Source: Crossaster papposus | Lineage: Eukaryota > Echinodermata > Asteroidea > Velatida > Solasteridae | Direction: 5' to 3' | Assembly: GCA_037893245.1 (NCBI GenBank) | Contig: JBAIAA010000315.1 | Span: forward strand, 930,001-994,000 | DNA length: 64,000 nt | Shown: positions 48,201-57,885 of the stretch, one piece after another | Layout of the letters: each line of letters starts with the position of its first letter | Position numbering within the stretch: position 1 is the stretch's first letter | Notes under the pieces: generated by a model | Seen by the model: the letters and a program-made list of their open reading frames with translations, nothing else | Database searches by the model: none | What the model was told of the DNA's origin: nothing | Position numbers and translations under genes: made by a program

Positions 48201-48334
48201 TGAGAGATCGAGGCCATGACTACAAATTACATTACAACGTAAATTAGCATGTCATATATGTCATAGAGTGAGCTACATTCATACTCATAGCGAGTAACAT
48301 GCAAGCTTCCAAATACAATTGCTCTACTTACCAT
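36293..48334 (-). CDS. Tudor / C2HC finger / tyrosine-recombinase-like / SANT gene with one in-frame stop
   Basis: Minus-strand gene assembled from splice signals and matching phases. Exon 1 ends in ATG (48334-48332)/GTAAGT. Exon 2 is 47954-47786 and exon 3 is 47096-47041; together they give a Tudor-like fold (ENVIALWPPDSSWYPAVI, then KYCVRYTDGVTRSLFEHQ). Six cassette exons follow, then a large exon 40943-37334, exon 36776-36708 (acidic GFTSDEDSDDSSDN) and exon 36546-36293. The large exon holds CIYCYGYYVRSDLWRHQC (zinc-finger-like) and a recombinase-like core ending FNRRRQGEV, both in three copies, then STKLRKHVA and FMGHDLRVHRDYYQ, which resemble the C-terminal catalytic motifs (R, H, Y) of tyrosine recombinases. 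The last exon codes RRPWTAEEKGDVTKG...RTWRNIKDF, a SANT/Myb-like domain. About 1,640 codons. The in-frame TAG at 37676-37674 falls before HIRGCDCIR, so a truncated protein, a pseudogene, an allele or a sequence error are all possible. I recall this layout from transposon-derived gene families of fish and invertebrates; exact family and activity are inference. Confidence 0.72.
36840..36945. repeat. GGGGGA polypurine tract in an intron
   Basis: Repeated GGGGGAGGTGGAGGGGGGAG units between exons 36776-36708 and 37334 of the recombinase-like gene. Confidence 0.85.
37674..37676 (-). other. In-frame TAG in the recombinase-like gene
   Basis: The codon following AHDNTY is TAG. The frame stays open for 113 more codons through the conserved HIRG..C and GHDLRVHRDYY motifs to the next splice donor. 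A single-base change explains it; no frameshift is seen. Confidence 0.85.
37906..40524 (-). repeat. Three tandem 873-bp in-frame coding repeats
   Basis: Units 37906-38778, 38779-39651 and 39652-40524 differ at only about a dozen sites. 873 is 3 x 291, so each adds 291 residues in frame: zinc finger, linker, and core up to FNRRRQGEV. The junction lies within the GEV codons (GAGGTA), so two of three modules are cut before the catalytic C-terminus and only the last continues into it. Confidence 0.95.
40944..46640 (-). repeat. Tandem array of cassette-exon units
   Basis: Cassette exons 41440-41568, 42700-42828, 43324-43452, 44589-44717, 45219-45347 and 46238-46366. Each is 129 nt (43 codons, phase 0 both sides), with acceptor CTATGCCAG (CTATGTCAG in 42828) and donor GAG/GTAATT. 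Peptides start VAHPLFSSPHLNGSDSLQ and end SGTGPAVCPPPYE. The large exon (40943) begins with a seventh version joined directly to downstream coding. Units alternate about 625 and 1,260 bp, giving a higher-order period of about 1,885 bp; the longer unit has an additional segment (e.g. 42060-42350). Confidence 0.93.
41253..46133. repeat. Polypurine (G-rich) tracts in the cassette introns
   Basis: Blocks of GGGGGAAGGGGGAAGGGG-type sequence at about 41257-41336, 41885-41993, 42232-42338, 42508-42596, 43140-43217, 43768-43878, 44112-44233, 44404-44485, 45034-45115, 45663-45742 and 45982-46131, each preceded or followed by (AAT)n and the TTTGTTTCTGGCTTCTGGGC segment. Glycine- or proline-rich frames over them are artefacts. 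Confidence 0.92.
46692..46978. mobile_element. GGGAGACA-type MITE, copy 3
   Basis: CCAAAACAGCACTTGGGGAG / CTCCCCAGGTGCCTATTTGG ends; interior closely matches 25513-25796. Lies in the intron between exon 3 and the first cassette exon. Confidence 0.85.
47221..47246. repeat. G-run
   Basis: A stretch of about 25 bases, nearly all G, in the intron between exons 2 and 3 of the recombinase-like gene. Confidence 0.85.
47455..47640. repeat. 19-bp palindromic minisatellite and adjoining 24-bp repeat
   Basis: GCCCACGAAATCATTTCGT repeats six times exactly (47455-47568), then decays into two copies of CCCGTGCGCTCGAAAAAATAATTT. Each 19-mer contains ACGAAAT/ATTTCGT, so each can form a hairpin. Confidence 0.95.
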
Positions 48335-48880
48335 CTATCCACGAATTTATTCCAGCTCCATGGTACACCTAGCTAGCTGCAAATGACCACGTCTTCGCAT
48401 AAACTACAATATGCCTCACTACACTTAGGCCAAAACAACGTTATAATAGTTAAGACATGTCTGAACTAGTTTAGTTAGAGACATGTATGTACATGTATTT
48501 ACGTCGTTGTCACACGCGACACTTATGGAAACCAACGGAGGGCGCTATGCCATTCAGGGTAATACTGGTTGCGTTTTATTTGACGGGGTAAAAAATGTGC
48601 ATACTGCCCCACGTCAGGTCTTATGCGTCAACCGAGGACTCCTCCCAAACGCTTTGATATTTAACCAACAGTCAAAAACGGCCACGAAAGTGCCATTTTT
48701 CACAATATTTCATACCGAGGACGCGCTCGGTTTGCAAGGTGTCCTCAGTATGTGAGTGTGTACTTACATAAAAGCCCTCCATTTGCAGTATTGACATGTA
48801 CAACGTGTATTGAACATTGAATGGAAACAACAGGAAAGACGTATGTGTACACAGTCGTGTCCGATGTAAATAACCAATAT
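48335..48880. other. 5' flank of the recombinase-like gene
   Basis: No clear TATA box found on the minus strand; the transcription start is not determined. 48500-48760 may be part of a short inverted repeat (CATACCGAGGACGCGC / GTCCTCAGTATG). No second gene seen. Confidence 0.4.
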
Positions 48881-49020
48881 TTAGTTTTGTCTTTTCTCGG
48901 GAACGGTAAGACAATATAGGCTGGTTTTCTTTCAACTAGATGTTTGAAATAGGATAACTAAACAATCCAAAACATAAAATTTTCGGAAATTTTAGGATTT
49001 AATTAGTACCCCTTTAACGT
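48880..49020. mobile_element. Fragment of the TTAAAGGGGTAC element family
   Basis: 'gtcttttctcgggaacggta' to 'gtacccctttaa' matches the right 130 bp of the element at 63178-63966. Confidence 0.75.
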
Positions 49021-49354
49021 ATCTTTCCTTCATAGCTTGTGATCTAGCTAAACGCTCGCAAAACTAGAATAATGTATTGAGCACCAACTATTTTGCGTTG
49101 CCATTAATTTCATAAAATGTGAACAGCCGTTGGTATTTTAATGATGGTTTCTATAGTTATTATTGTGAACTGACATCAGTCCGGTGTAATTCTAAATAAT
49201 GGTATCCTATAATTATTCCTATTATATATTATTGAATACTGTCACATGGTACTACACCACCAATCAGTGACAGCAAAAATTACCGGAGGTCGCGTGCGGT
49301 TGTTTGTGCACGCACTGCATGACTGGAGTAAAATGTAGCATGCGCGTGGTGTCA

Positions 49355-49490
49355 TTTGTTTGTCCGACGGCTCTCATTGGTTTTGTACACGAATCTCAAT
49401 CGAGGACGTCCTTGATTCTAACCCTAACCCCAATTCACCTTCGTGTCGCCAGGCATGTGTCCTCCGTTTACACCACAAAAAACCGTTGGA
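49355..49490. repeat. Repeat with embedded CTAACCCTAACCCC, copy 1
   Basis: GACGGCTCTCATTGGTTTTG, CGAATCTCAATCGAGG and TTCTAACCCTAACCCCAATT are shared with 54398-54595 and 57886-58115. Confidence 0.8.
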
Positions 49491-49853
49491 ATACTCTTTT
49501 TTGAAAACGATTGTGTAGCTAGAATTTAAAGAGCTAATTAAATGCTTCCAGAATTAAAAATTGTTTGGTTTACCTTGGGTGACTGGTGTCTACGGAACTG
49601 TTGGTTCATATGCATGAAAAAATAGTCCTCCATTTGTTACAGGAATTATTTCCTCGAATGCATGTGCGTATGCACCGTCTTTCTTTACCATTTTGGCTTC
49701 TTAATACCAGAGCAAGACTCACGCCTGATCGAGTCTGTGGGTTTAATAAAAATGCTTCGATGTGTTTTGTTAAGTCATGTGGTTATTACTAATTAAGATG
49801 GTTTGTGATGCATGTCCTCTTCAAGTATACGATGCAGGCCAATGCCCATCGTT

Positions 49854-49979
49854 GGGAATGCCAGATGGGCTAAGCTTCTTAAGAACCTATAAAAGGGCGA
49901 CGTTAGATCTGTCCCAGTCACAGGACGATTCTACAAGCTAGAAGAAAAGTCGACTCTCACCTCTCGCCAAACCGAAACG
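49854..49979 (+). promoter_or_regulatory. Promoter and 5' UTR exon of peptide gene C
   Basis: GGGAATGCCA at 49854, TATAAAAGGG at 49888, non-coding exon ending 49979 at ACCGAAACG/GTAAGT. Almost identical to gene B. Intron 1 is 49980-51212. Confidence 0.75.
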
Positions 49980-51225
49980 GTAAGTCTTCTTTCCTTTTTT
50001 CCCAAAATGTGGCAATCATCGCGGCGCTGAGCCTAACGCAAACTTAAAACAACTCTTAATTGTGGAGTTGTTATGGTCGTATCAACTCTTAACGAGCAAT
50101 GTAAATAACTTTGTACATGTATTACTTAGGTACACACGTAGACTTGTAACTGGACTTGACTCACGTCGGAATTGGTGTCGGAATTGGTATCCAAAACACC
50201 TTTCCCCCAACAAAATGGCAGATTCACGTATGTCTGTGATGCCAACTTAGTTTTGTACTGTTGTGCCCAGGTATCGCACTATACGCCCATCAGCTTTTGT
50301 TCCGTAAACATGATGGCAGAATCAGTCTTTTTCTTTTTCTTATTTATTTAAAATAGGTCTATTGTTGCTCCGTATTCAAATGTAGAAGTAGTCTTTTTGC
50401 AAGCAGTGATTTTGTTAGTTTTACTCTATTGGGGCTTTTCTTTAAACTTCCGGGGGTTTTAGGACTAAGTGATACCTATAGAAGTGAAACCAGCAATCTC
50501 ATTAAATCGCGGTGCCGAAGTCAACGCCAACTTGAAACAACTCTTAAAATTGTTATAGTCGCATGGTTACTGTTAACGACTGATGTAATCAACTTGTTAT
50601 AACATAGCCTGACAGTTTACCTCTGGTAGCACTTCCGGACCCCTCGAATAGGACAATTGTAGCGAGTAAAAGTCGGGGTTAAAAAAAAAAAGGATATTAA
50701 TGTATTAAGTAAAAGCGTTACTAAGCATCTCAATTGATGAAAACTAAACAATCGCATTACGTGAAAGAGAAATATCGTGTGAAACAATCGACCTCTCACT
50801 TTCAAACATCCAAAAAACACGCGGACTCGTGGAATCGGAGCACTCGGACGTATCAAGATAAAAACTTATGGAATAATTTTGTGGCGGTCATTGGGTAAAA
50901 ACGGAAACTTAAATAGTAGACTAAAATGTATTTTGGGAGGCACAATTTGTTTGAATAAACTGGAAGGATGTTTTGTTTATTTACAAACAAATCTAAAATG
51001 ACTTTTTATTTTACGTGATCGAGACGAGCCTGAATAATTATAGAATCCATCTGATGTAGGCAGGTACATCTTCGCGGTGTTCACCATGTTTGTTCTCACG
51101 CAAGCCTTTTGCAACATAATTATATGCACGGCAATACATTTTATTTATTAAAACCTCTTCAGCTCAACTTGTTTTTGACATAAATGCATTGTATCTTTTC
51201 ATCGCATCCTAGAACGAAAACCGAA

Positions 51226-52481
51226 ATGGCTGCTAAGATGTTCTTTGTGATCCTTGCTTTGGCCGTGATGACCGCCTTCGTCATGGCGGACGAAGAAGCC
51301 GACGACTTTGAAGGTGCCATGTTTGAAATGGCGAAGAGAGGCAAAAAGGGAAGAAAGACTAGTGCTTTCTACGGTAAGTAATCCACTGAAATTACAAGGA
51401 ACTATGGCAACAAAGAGTTGTATCGTAATATCAAGTGTCTGTTTATTAAGCCAGTTTGGTCAAATTATCCTCTTCCGTTGTAAATTCTTAATAACACAAT
51501 TACCGTGGTCAAAAATTTTGACAACGTGACCTGGTTGTGTGCCCGGCGGTATGCGCACGCATCTGTTTGTTATACATTTGGGTGACATCAGAGCTTGGTC
51601 ACATAATTCAAAAGCGTTCTGACCTGCGACATCACTCCTCAACCTAATTGTATGCAGAACACGATGCGTGCGCATACCGCCGGGCACAATTGAATAATAG
51701 ATGTAAACAAAGAGCACATCATTTTGTGGACCATTAGAAGGTTTTTAAACAATATTGCGCATGTAGGCAAATACAACAATAGTCTGGTGCCTGACTACCT
51801 CCATGCTTCAATGTAGTGTTGGTTTTATATGCGGTGTCTGGGGTAAAAAACAAAAAAATCAATTCGTCACTGCGTGATTTTTAAAAACGCGATTTTTGTT
51901 TACCCTCTAAATTTAAACTAGTATAATCTTATCAAGCCAAGTATTTAGTATCACATCACATCATAAGTAGGTATTTTTTCGGTAGTGGGAAAGTAATTAT
52001 TCACATCGAATATTAAAATACGTAATACACGAGTTTCCAATCCACTATTACTATTGAAAACGAGGTTGAAAATATAGTAAGCCATGGGGACCAAGTTGGC
52101 TAACCCCTAACTTTCTCTTCACCCGTCGAGAGACATGTGTGAACTATTGATTGAAAATCAAACACCCGACCGTGTGCTGGCCAGGGTTGTCTGTCATTTT
52201 CTTATAGAGTTGTAACGAGTCACACAATTACGTGTGAGCTGGCTGTCAATAGACGTGGTCGTAGCCCATGGAAGCCCGTTTCTGACACAGTCTATAAGTG
52301 GCTCGGGTCGAGTCGAGTCATTTGCCTGTAGGAACTAGAGTCGAGTCGAGTCATCGATTCGAGATATTACAACTTATTTGTTGTCCTGTTTTCTACTTTT
52401 TTAGAGTGTCCCGGTGAGTGGGGAGTCGGATCCTGCGTCTGCAACAAAAATAAGCCAGGAATACCCGTGGTATGCTTATAG
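51226..52481 (+). CDS. Peptide gene C: identical precursor to gene B
   Basis: Coding exons 51226-51373 and 52405-52481, phase 1, 74 residues. The protein is identical to gene B; a few synonymous changes (for example AAGGGAAGAAAG against AAGGGCAGGAAG) show that these are two loci. Exon 2 of the transcript starts 51213 after CATCCTAG. Intron 2 (51374-52404, 1,031 bp) keeps the complete palindromic MITE which is half-deleted in B. KR at 37-38, mature part of 36 residues with C-x8-C-x-C-x10-C-L. Function inferred as for B. Confidence 0.85.
51528..51725. mobile_element. Palindromic MITE in gene C intron 2
   Basis: GTGCCCGGCGGTATGCGCAC on the left is mirrored by GTGCGCATACCGCCGGGCAC at 51669-51688; the centre lies near the CATAATTCAAAAGCG block. 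Confidence 0.8.
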
Positions 52482-53121
52482 ACACGCCCGGACCTCACCC
52501 GTGATAGCTCCATGGAAACGGACGCTCCCAGACGATGTATATGCTGAATGTTACAATACTTAATTATTTAATTTAATGTTGTGTAATTTTAGGGACGACT
52601 GATTCGGTAAACGTACAACATGTTGTGTAATTTTAGGGACGACTGATTCGGTAAACGTACAAAATAAACACGCAGAGTTTAGATATAGGTGCATGTATAC
52701 GCCTCGTCAGAGAAACTAATGGTAATTGAAGTATCGAGAGAAAAATATGCACAAAGTTCATGCTAACAATAATTTGTCAAACTCCAAAACCCCATTACTA
52801 CTGTATGACGTTCGTCATTATTGGCGTTTTGTTTGGTGTTAATAAGCTCTCGATACTCTCAGTACTACCACAACAGCTTGGAGGAAACATTAATTATACA
52901 ATGTGGTGCAAATGTCCTAAATGAAACCGGCTGGTTCATATTCTGTTAAACGTTTAAACCTACTGCCAACGGTTAACGAAACTATACCCATAACAAATAC
53001 CGGTAGTCTTTACTCTGTCACCTTATAAGTGAATTTGTTGAATGTATTTGGCCTAATACCAATCCATGTGCACGAAAGTTTACACGATCATTGTACATGT
53101 ACTGTTCATTAAGTTGAGCGT

Positions 53122-53127
53122 AATAAA
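53122..53127 (+). terminator. Polyadenylation signal of gene C
   Basis: AATAAA in GAGCGTAATAAACTCTGCAG, about 640 nt after the stop, matching gene B. Confidence 0.7.
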
Positions 53128-54129
53128 CTCTGCAGAATAACAAACAGTAAATCGTTGTATGTATCTAATCGATTAAGGTTAACCCTTTCAATCCCACCCA
53201 CTCATGCAAGAGATTACCCTTGTTTACCACAGCAATTAGGAGCTCAGTCTGACTCTAGCCCCAGTGGTTTTTGAGCAATTTCATTGAAGTGCGCCCTCAA
53301 CACACTGTGTTTACATGCATACTGTACATATACACTGGCTGAGTTTGTGTATGTAAAACTGATTGCAAAAATAAGTGTACAAGGAAAACAAATTGTGTGC
53401 ATCTATTTATTTTGTAAGTGTAAAAGCACAATAATGAAATAATTAGATACGTATTTACACTTGAGGGGGGGGGGGGGAGTAGTAATACAAACAGGTAATA
53501 ATTCAGAACATGTGATAAATACAAGCAAATACGGCACATGTTTCAGATTTTGTTCACATGTGAAAAACAATAACTTGGATGAGAATGTTTGTTTTTAATT
53601 CCTTTGTTATTTTCTTGGAAATGAACCATTTACAAGTATTCGGTGCATACACATGCATCAAAAGCCATGATAAAAACAATTTGCCTGGAAACAAACTATT
53701 TACTTGTACATGTATTCACTGTACATACATCATAAGTAATTATACCCCCCCCCCCCCCAAATCAATGTTGGTTTGGACATGGAGGTAGGATTGGAGTGTA
53801 ATCTGCTGCGCGTATTGTGTATGGTATTGACTGTGATTGACATAGTGAATCATCTTCCAAATTCTTGCAAAATATTAATACAAAATAATACGGAGTCTAA
53901 ATACCAGGCCAAACGGCCTACGAAGCTATTCTTGTTTAAGGTTAAGACTAGTGCATCTTTGTGGACGCAAAATTGCACGACAGGCTATATCATGTTTATG
54001 GGTGGAGGTGAATTTCTATAGGACTGTATTCATTTGATGTACATGTACTATAGTACATCAAATGAATACAGTTATACTCGAGGGTACCTACTCAAGCCTG
54101 TATTGGCCGGGAAGACTGCATGCAATTAC

Positions 54130-54270
54130 CTCTTGAAATTTTGCTGTGTTTTTGCCGACTATGCCCTCGTCGTCCGAAGACTCTTCATCAGTGTCATCAT
54201 TTACGTCAGATCCGGAATCACTATTTGCTAAAATTTTAGCCAAAATGTCATCATTTAGTATTTTTTCCAT
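54130..54270 (-). pseudogene. Acidic N-terminal exon, piggyBac transposase-like
   Basis: The minus strand from ATG reads MEKILNDDILAKILANSDSG, then SDVNDDTDEESSDDEGIVGK to FQE, then donor GAG/GTAATT; 47 codons, phase 0. A short D/E/S-rich head is usual for piggyBac transposases and the exon sits inside a TTAA element. The DDE core is absent from the element. Family assignment is inference from context. Confidence 0.45.
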
Positions 54271-54397
54271 TCCGATTTCAAAAACACAGCGATACGTATA
54301 ACCTACTTCAACCGCAATGCAAGCATGAGACGCGACGCTACGTCGCGCGTCAGCCACGAGACCGGTAGCTAACCTAGTCACATACAAGCACGTTTGT

Positions 54398-54595
54398 TTA
54401 TGGTGTAAATCGAGGAGTTTCCTTTGTTCCTCTCGAAAATTTCCTTTGTTTGTACACCAACTTTTTTCCGACGGCTCTCATTGGTTTGGTACACGAATCT
54501 CAATCGAGGTCGTCCTCGATTTTAACCCTAACCCCAATTCACCTTCGTGTCGCCAGGTATGTCTCCTCCATTTACACCATAAACAAACGCACGCA
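54398..54595. mobile_element. MITE with embedded CTAACCCTAACCCC, copy 2
   Basis: GTTTATGGTGTAAATCGAGG on the left, CTCCATTTACACCATAAAC on the right. Related to 57886-58115 and 49355-49490. Confidence 0.8.
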
Positions 54596-54604
54596 AGTGG
54601 GTAA

Positions 54605-54780
54605 ATGCCGTCAATAGGGGACGGGGCATTGTCCGACCGTCTTCCCTCTTTTGTTTGTACTCTAACGTTTTCGGATGATCGCCATAGGATTTGCACACGA
54701 GTCTGAATCGGGGACCTTTGCGGAATAGGGGACCCCATTGTTCCCTTTGTCATACGTCCCCTATTTCAATCAAAAACAAA
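54605..54780. mobile_element. MITE, TGTATTGACCGG relatives, copy 3
   Basis: CCGTCAATAGGGGACGGGGC to CGTCCCCTATTTCAATC, with family interior CATTGTCCGACCGTCTTCCC and ACGTTTTCGGATGATCGCC. Confidence 0.75.
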
Positions 54781-55070
54781 CGCACCCATACACAGGCTGC
54801 ATGCCATGCATGGCGCGCTAACTTCAAAAACTTTATTTCTATCAACAGAGGGCGCCAAACAAAGAACTCTCAAGCAATGCTTTCGCTGGTGAAATAAGTC
54901 GCCTTGGGTGTCAAGCGCATGGCAAATCCTGGGACTTTTTGTAGCCCACGGGATCGAAGCGTAACACAACAAAGGCTCTTTTTGGAGCCCGTGGGATTGA
55001 AAGAGTTAAACCCCGTCCATTGACATTTGAGCATTTACATTCTTGATACAATAATACATACAGTTATATT

Positions 55071-55304
55071 GAATAAAAGGACTAGGTTGACTGTGTGCAT
55101 AGTACGCGCCTATTTTACTGTGCTTCATTACTTGGTCTCTCGCATGATGGTATACAAATATAATATGGTTAAGGCCGTGTCCGAAACGAGTGTCTAGAGC
55201 TACGGTCTACGTCTACAGCTACAGCTACTTCTACGTAGGCGCTAAGGTAAATGGAATTCGGACGCGGCTACGGTAGAGCTTAGCAGCTCCGTGAAATTGG
55301 CCCC
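55071..55304. other. Spacer with a CTACGTCTACAGCTAC repeat
   Basis: 55195-55240 holds short CTAC(G/A) iterations; 55270-55303 looks like an isolated end of the CTAAGCA MITE family. No gene. Confidence 0.5.
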
Positions 55305-55548
55305 GTAGGCAATTTCATAGAGCTGCTAAGCAAAAAAATTTGCTTAGCATGACAATTTGTCCTTGGCAAAAACAAGGTTACAGACCAAATGTTCACCTGA
55401 TCTTTATTGTTCTAGATTGATAATCAGCTGTTTTTTTGTTTAGCATGAAAAACACGTATAATTGTGGCTGGTAACCTGTTTTTAATGAGCAAGACTTTTT
55501 TGTGCTAAGCAAATTGTTGTGCTTAGCAGCTCTATGAAATTGGCCCCA
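55305..55548. mobile_element. CTAAGCA-type MITE, complete copy
   Basis: GGCAATTTCATAGAGCTGCT / AGCAGCTCTATGAAATTGGCC ends; interior has TTTGCTTAGCATGA and the mirrored TTAGCATGAAAAAC. Related elements at 9321-9475 and 55716-55947. Confidence 0.85.
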
Positions 55549-55715
55549 GGGGTACAAATCAAAAAAAAATCGCCCCCCGTCCAGAGGTTATCAAAAGTGG
55601 TTAAAAAACGCCCTCTTTTGTTAACGCACGGAGCCCATATCTACGTGAAGTGCCGCGTGTCTGTTGCCCATGAGAGTAGTGGGCGGGGCCTGACGGATCC
55701 GAGTTTGCGTCCTGG

Positions 55716-55947
55716 GCCCCATTTCATAAAAGACCAACATTTGCTTAGCATGAACATTTTTCCTTGGGAAAACAAAACAGGGTTATAAATCAAAAATTGA
55801 GTTGATGTTTATTATTTGTGACTAGCTTCAGCTGTTTTTTTTGCTTTGAATAAAAAGCATGTGGAGTTTTGGCCGATAACCTGTTTTTACTGAGCAAGAC
55901 TTTTTTGTGCAAACTGTTGTGCTTACATGTTTTATGAAATTGGTTAA
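55716..55947. mobile_element. CTAAGCA-type MITE, divergent copy
   Basis: GGGCCCCATTTCATAAAAGA start and TTTTATGAAATTGGTT end, with TTTGCTTAGCATGAAC inside. A short unassigned stretch (55549-55715) precedes it. Confidence 0.75.
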
Positions 55948-56120
55948 TGTGCGCATGTTTAAAATGCCGTATCGATAGAATGTACGACGTATTTGCTGCC
56001 ACCAAGCGTCAGCGGCGTACCTAAGGTTGAACTTGTATGGGGCACCTGGGGTGCATCGATTTTTTTAAAGGGGGGGGGGGGCACTAAATGGCAACTGATG
56101 TATTGTTTCTGTGCAATTTG

Positions 56121-56478
56121 GCCATTTGCGTGTGGAATTTAAATAATATCTGGTACACTGACTTGTTTACACAGCTTGGCACAGTTTACATTTAAATTCT
56201 CAAGACCAGAGACACTATTGCTATATCACGTGATTCGGGGCAAGCCTTACGCTAGCAACCCCCGGCTCTGAAATGGTCTGGTGTCTTTGCACCATTCTCA
56301 ACCATTGTGAACAATGTATTGGTGCTGAGCGTCTCTAACGTAACTATGCAAGAGCTTGCCCCGAATCACGTGATATAGCAACAGTGTATTTGGTCTGGAT
56401 AATTTAAAGTCAAACTGTGCCAAGCTGTATGAACAAGTCAGTGTACCAGATATTATTTAAATTCCACACGCAAATGGT
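56121..56478. mobile_element. Palindromic MITE of about 360 bp
   Basis: CCATTTGCGTGTGGAATTTA is mirrored by TAAATTCCACACGCAAATGG. Inner arms share GGTACACTGACTTGTT, GCCAAGCTGT and ATATCACGTGATTCGGGGCA. The centre is near 56300. Confidence 0.9.
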
Positions 56479-57460
56479 CAATTCGAAATGTCAAATGGGG
56501 AAGGGGGTGTGGCTGCCATTTACTCGCTCGCACGTACGTGGCAGGCCATAGACAATTCCGGTCAATACTAATACAAACAAGAGAAATAACTAAACCGCGC
56601 CCGCGAATTTAAACATGACATGACTGAGTTATATTTATCGGTGCGAAGGGACCTCGGACTTTACACAGAGTCTACAGCTAAAACTTCGAGCATAAATTGA
56701 GATATATTGGTATCCTTTTTCTTCTCGAAAGTTTCTCCCTATCAGTTTTAACCTCATGGTACGTAGTGGAAGTATGCTCGTCCGTTGTGTCTGTTTGTGC
56801 GTTTTTCTTGGGACATCTTGTATATCACCCCATTGAATTTCTTTAAGTTATGGCGGACACTGTATATGGGAGCATATGAAGCACGAATGTGGCAGTGAAA
56901 CCCCCCCCCCCCCCCCTTCTTTTGTGTTGACCATTGTGTTCCTGGAATCTCAGGAATTCCTTTTAGGTTTCAATGGGGGATGGGTTAGGTTACAATAGTG
57001 TTTAGTGCGTATAAAGTATAGGGATAAGAGGGGGGGGGGGGGGTACCCCTCTGCCATATCGTGCTGGGTATATAAGAGAGTTAGGGCTCCAATAGTTAAC
57101 CTCGTTTGTAATCACCCAAATGTATCCACTCAAAATAGCGACCTCTTATTTTATCAACCACGAGGGCTGATTTTTGCCGTTCATATTTTAGTGTCGGTGC
57201 GTTTCTCGACAAAATAGTCCTCCATTTGTTACAGCAATTATTCCCTCGAACGCCTGTGCATTTGCACCGTCTTTTCCTATTTGTTATGTTGTTTTCAATT
57301 TTCTTCCTTTATGGAGTAAGACTCACGCCTGATTGAGTCGGTCAAATTGAAATGCTTGAACGTTCTTTGGTAATTGATGACCGGAGGTTATTATTAATTA
57401 AAACGGCTTGTGATGCGTGTCTTCTCGAAGGATTTTGATGTGGGCCAATGCCCGACGTTT
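56479..57460. other. 5' flank of gene D
   Basis: 56670-56760 is a copy of the 5085/8645 repeat. 56850-57165 matches the region upstream of gene B (27045-27150: 'atggcggacactgtat', 'actcaaaatagcg'), so the B/D homology extends about 600 bp before the TATA box. C-run 56900-56917 and G-run 57031-57043. Confidence 0.6.
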
Positions 57461-57579
57461 GGGAATGCCAGATGGGCTAAGCTTCTTAAGAACCTATAAA
57501 AGGGCGACGTTGGATCTGCCCTAGTCACAGGACGACTCTACCAGCTAACTGAAATCTCACCTCTCGCCAAACCGAAACG
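57461..57579 (+). promoter_or_regulatory. Promoter and 5' UTR exon of peptide gene D
   Basis: GGGAATGCCA at 57461-57470, TATAAAAGGG at 57495, non-coding exon to 57579 at ACCGAAACG/GTAAGT. CCAAT lies just upstream (GGGCCAATGCCC). Layout as in B and C. Intron 1 runs 57580-58905. Confidence 0.75.
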
Positions 57580-57885
57580 GTAAGTCTTATTTCCTTCCTC
57601 GCAGAATGTGGCAATCTTCGCGGCGCTGAAACTAACGCCAACTTAAAACAACTCTTAAGTGTAGAGTTGTTATGGTCGTATTAACTCTTAACGACCGATG
57701 TAGCTTTGTACATGTATTACTTAGGCACAGACGTAGACTTGTAACTGGACTTGACTCGCGTCGGAATTGGTGTCGGAATTGGTATCCGAAAACACCTCTC
57801 TCCCAAAAATAATTGGCAGATTGACCAAGTCTTTGATTGCTGCATCACAAGTACGTACACGTACAGACGCATATACGTTTATGGT

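Larger units (their letters stand above)
53183..55005. mobile_element. piggyBac-like element, 1.8 kb, inserted 3' of gene C
   Basis: Starts CCCTTTCAATCCCACCC and ends GGGATTGAAAGAG, with TTAA at 53179-53182 and 55006-55009. The empty site is seen in gene B (GATTAAGGTTAGACCCCG). CCC-starting ends and TTAA are piggyBac traits. Interior contains a C-run (53747-53758), a G-run (53465-53477), a transposase-like N-terminal exon (54130-54270, minus) and two other MITEs (54398-54595, 54605-54780). Confidence 0.88.
49615..55070 (+). repeat. Segmental duplication, copy C (partner 27367-30870)
   Basis: Promoter, exons, introns and 3' flank of gene C match gene B closely. The match ends in the shared 'aataatacatacagttata' block; it is interrupted by the 1.8 kb element 53183-55005. 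Confidence 0.88.

Noticed and set aside
49430..49445. Telomere repeat insertion (CTAACCCTAACCCC)
   Set aside because: Only two units, present at the same place in several copies of one MITE family; part of the element, not an interstitial telomere.
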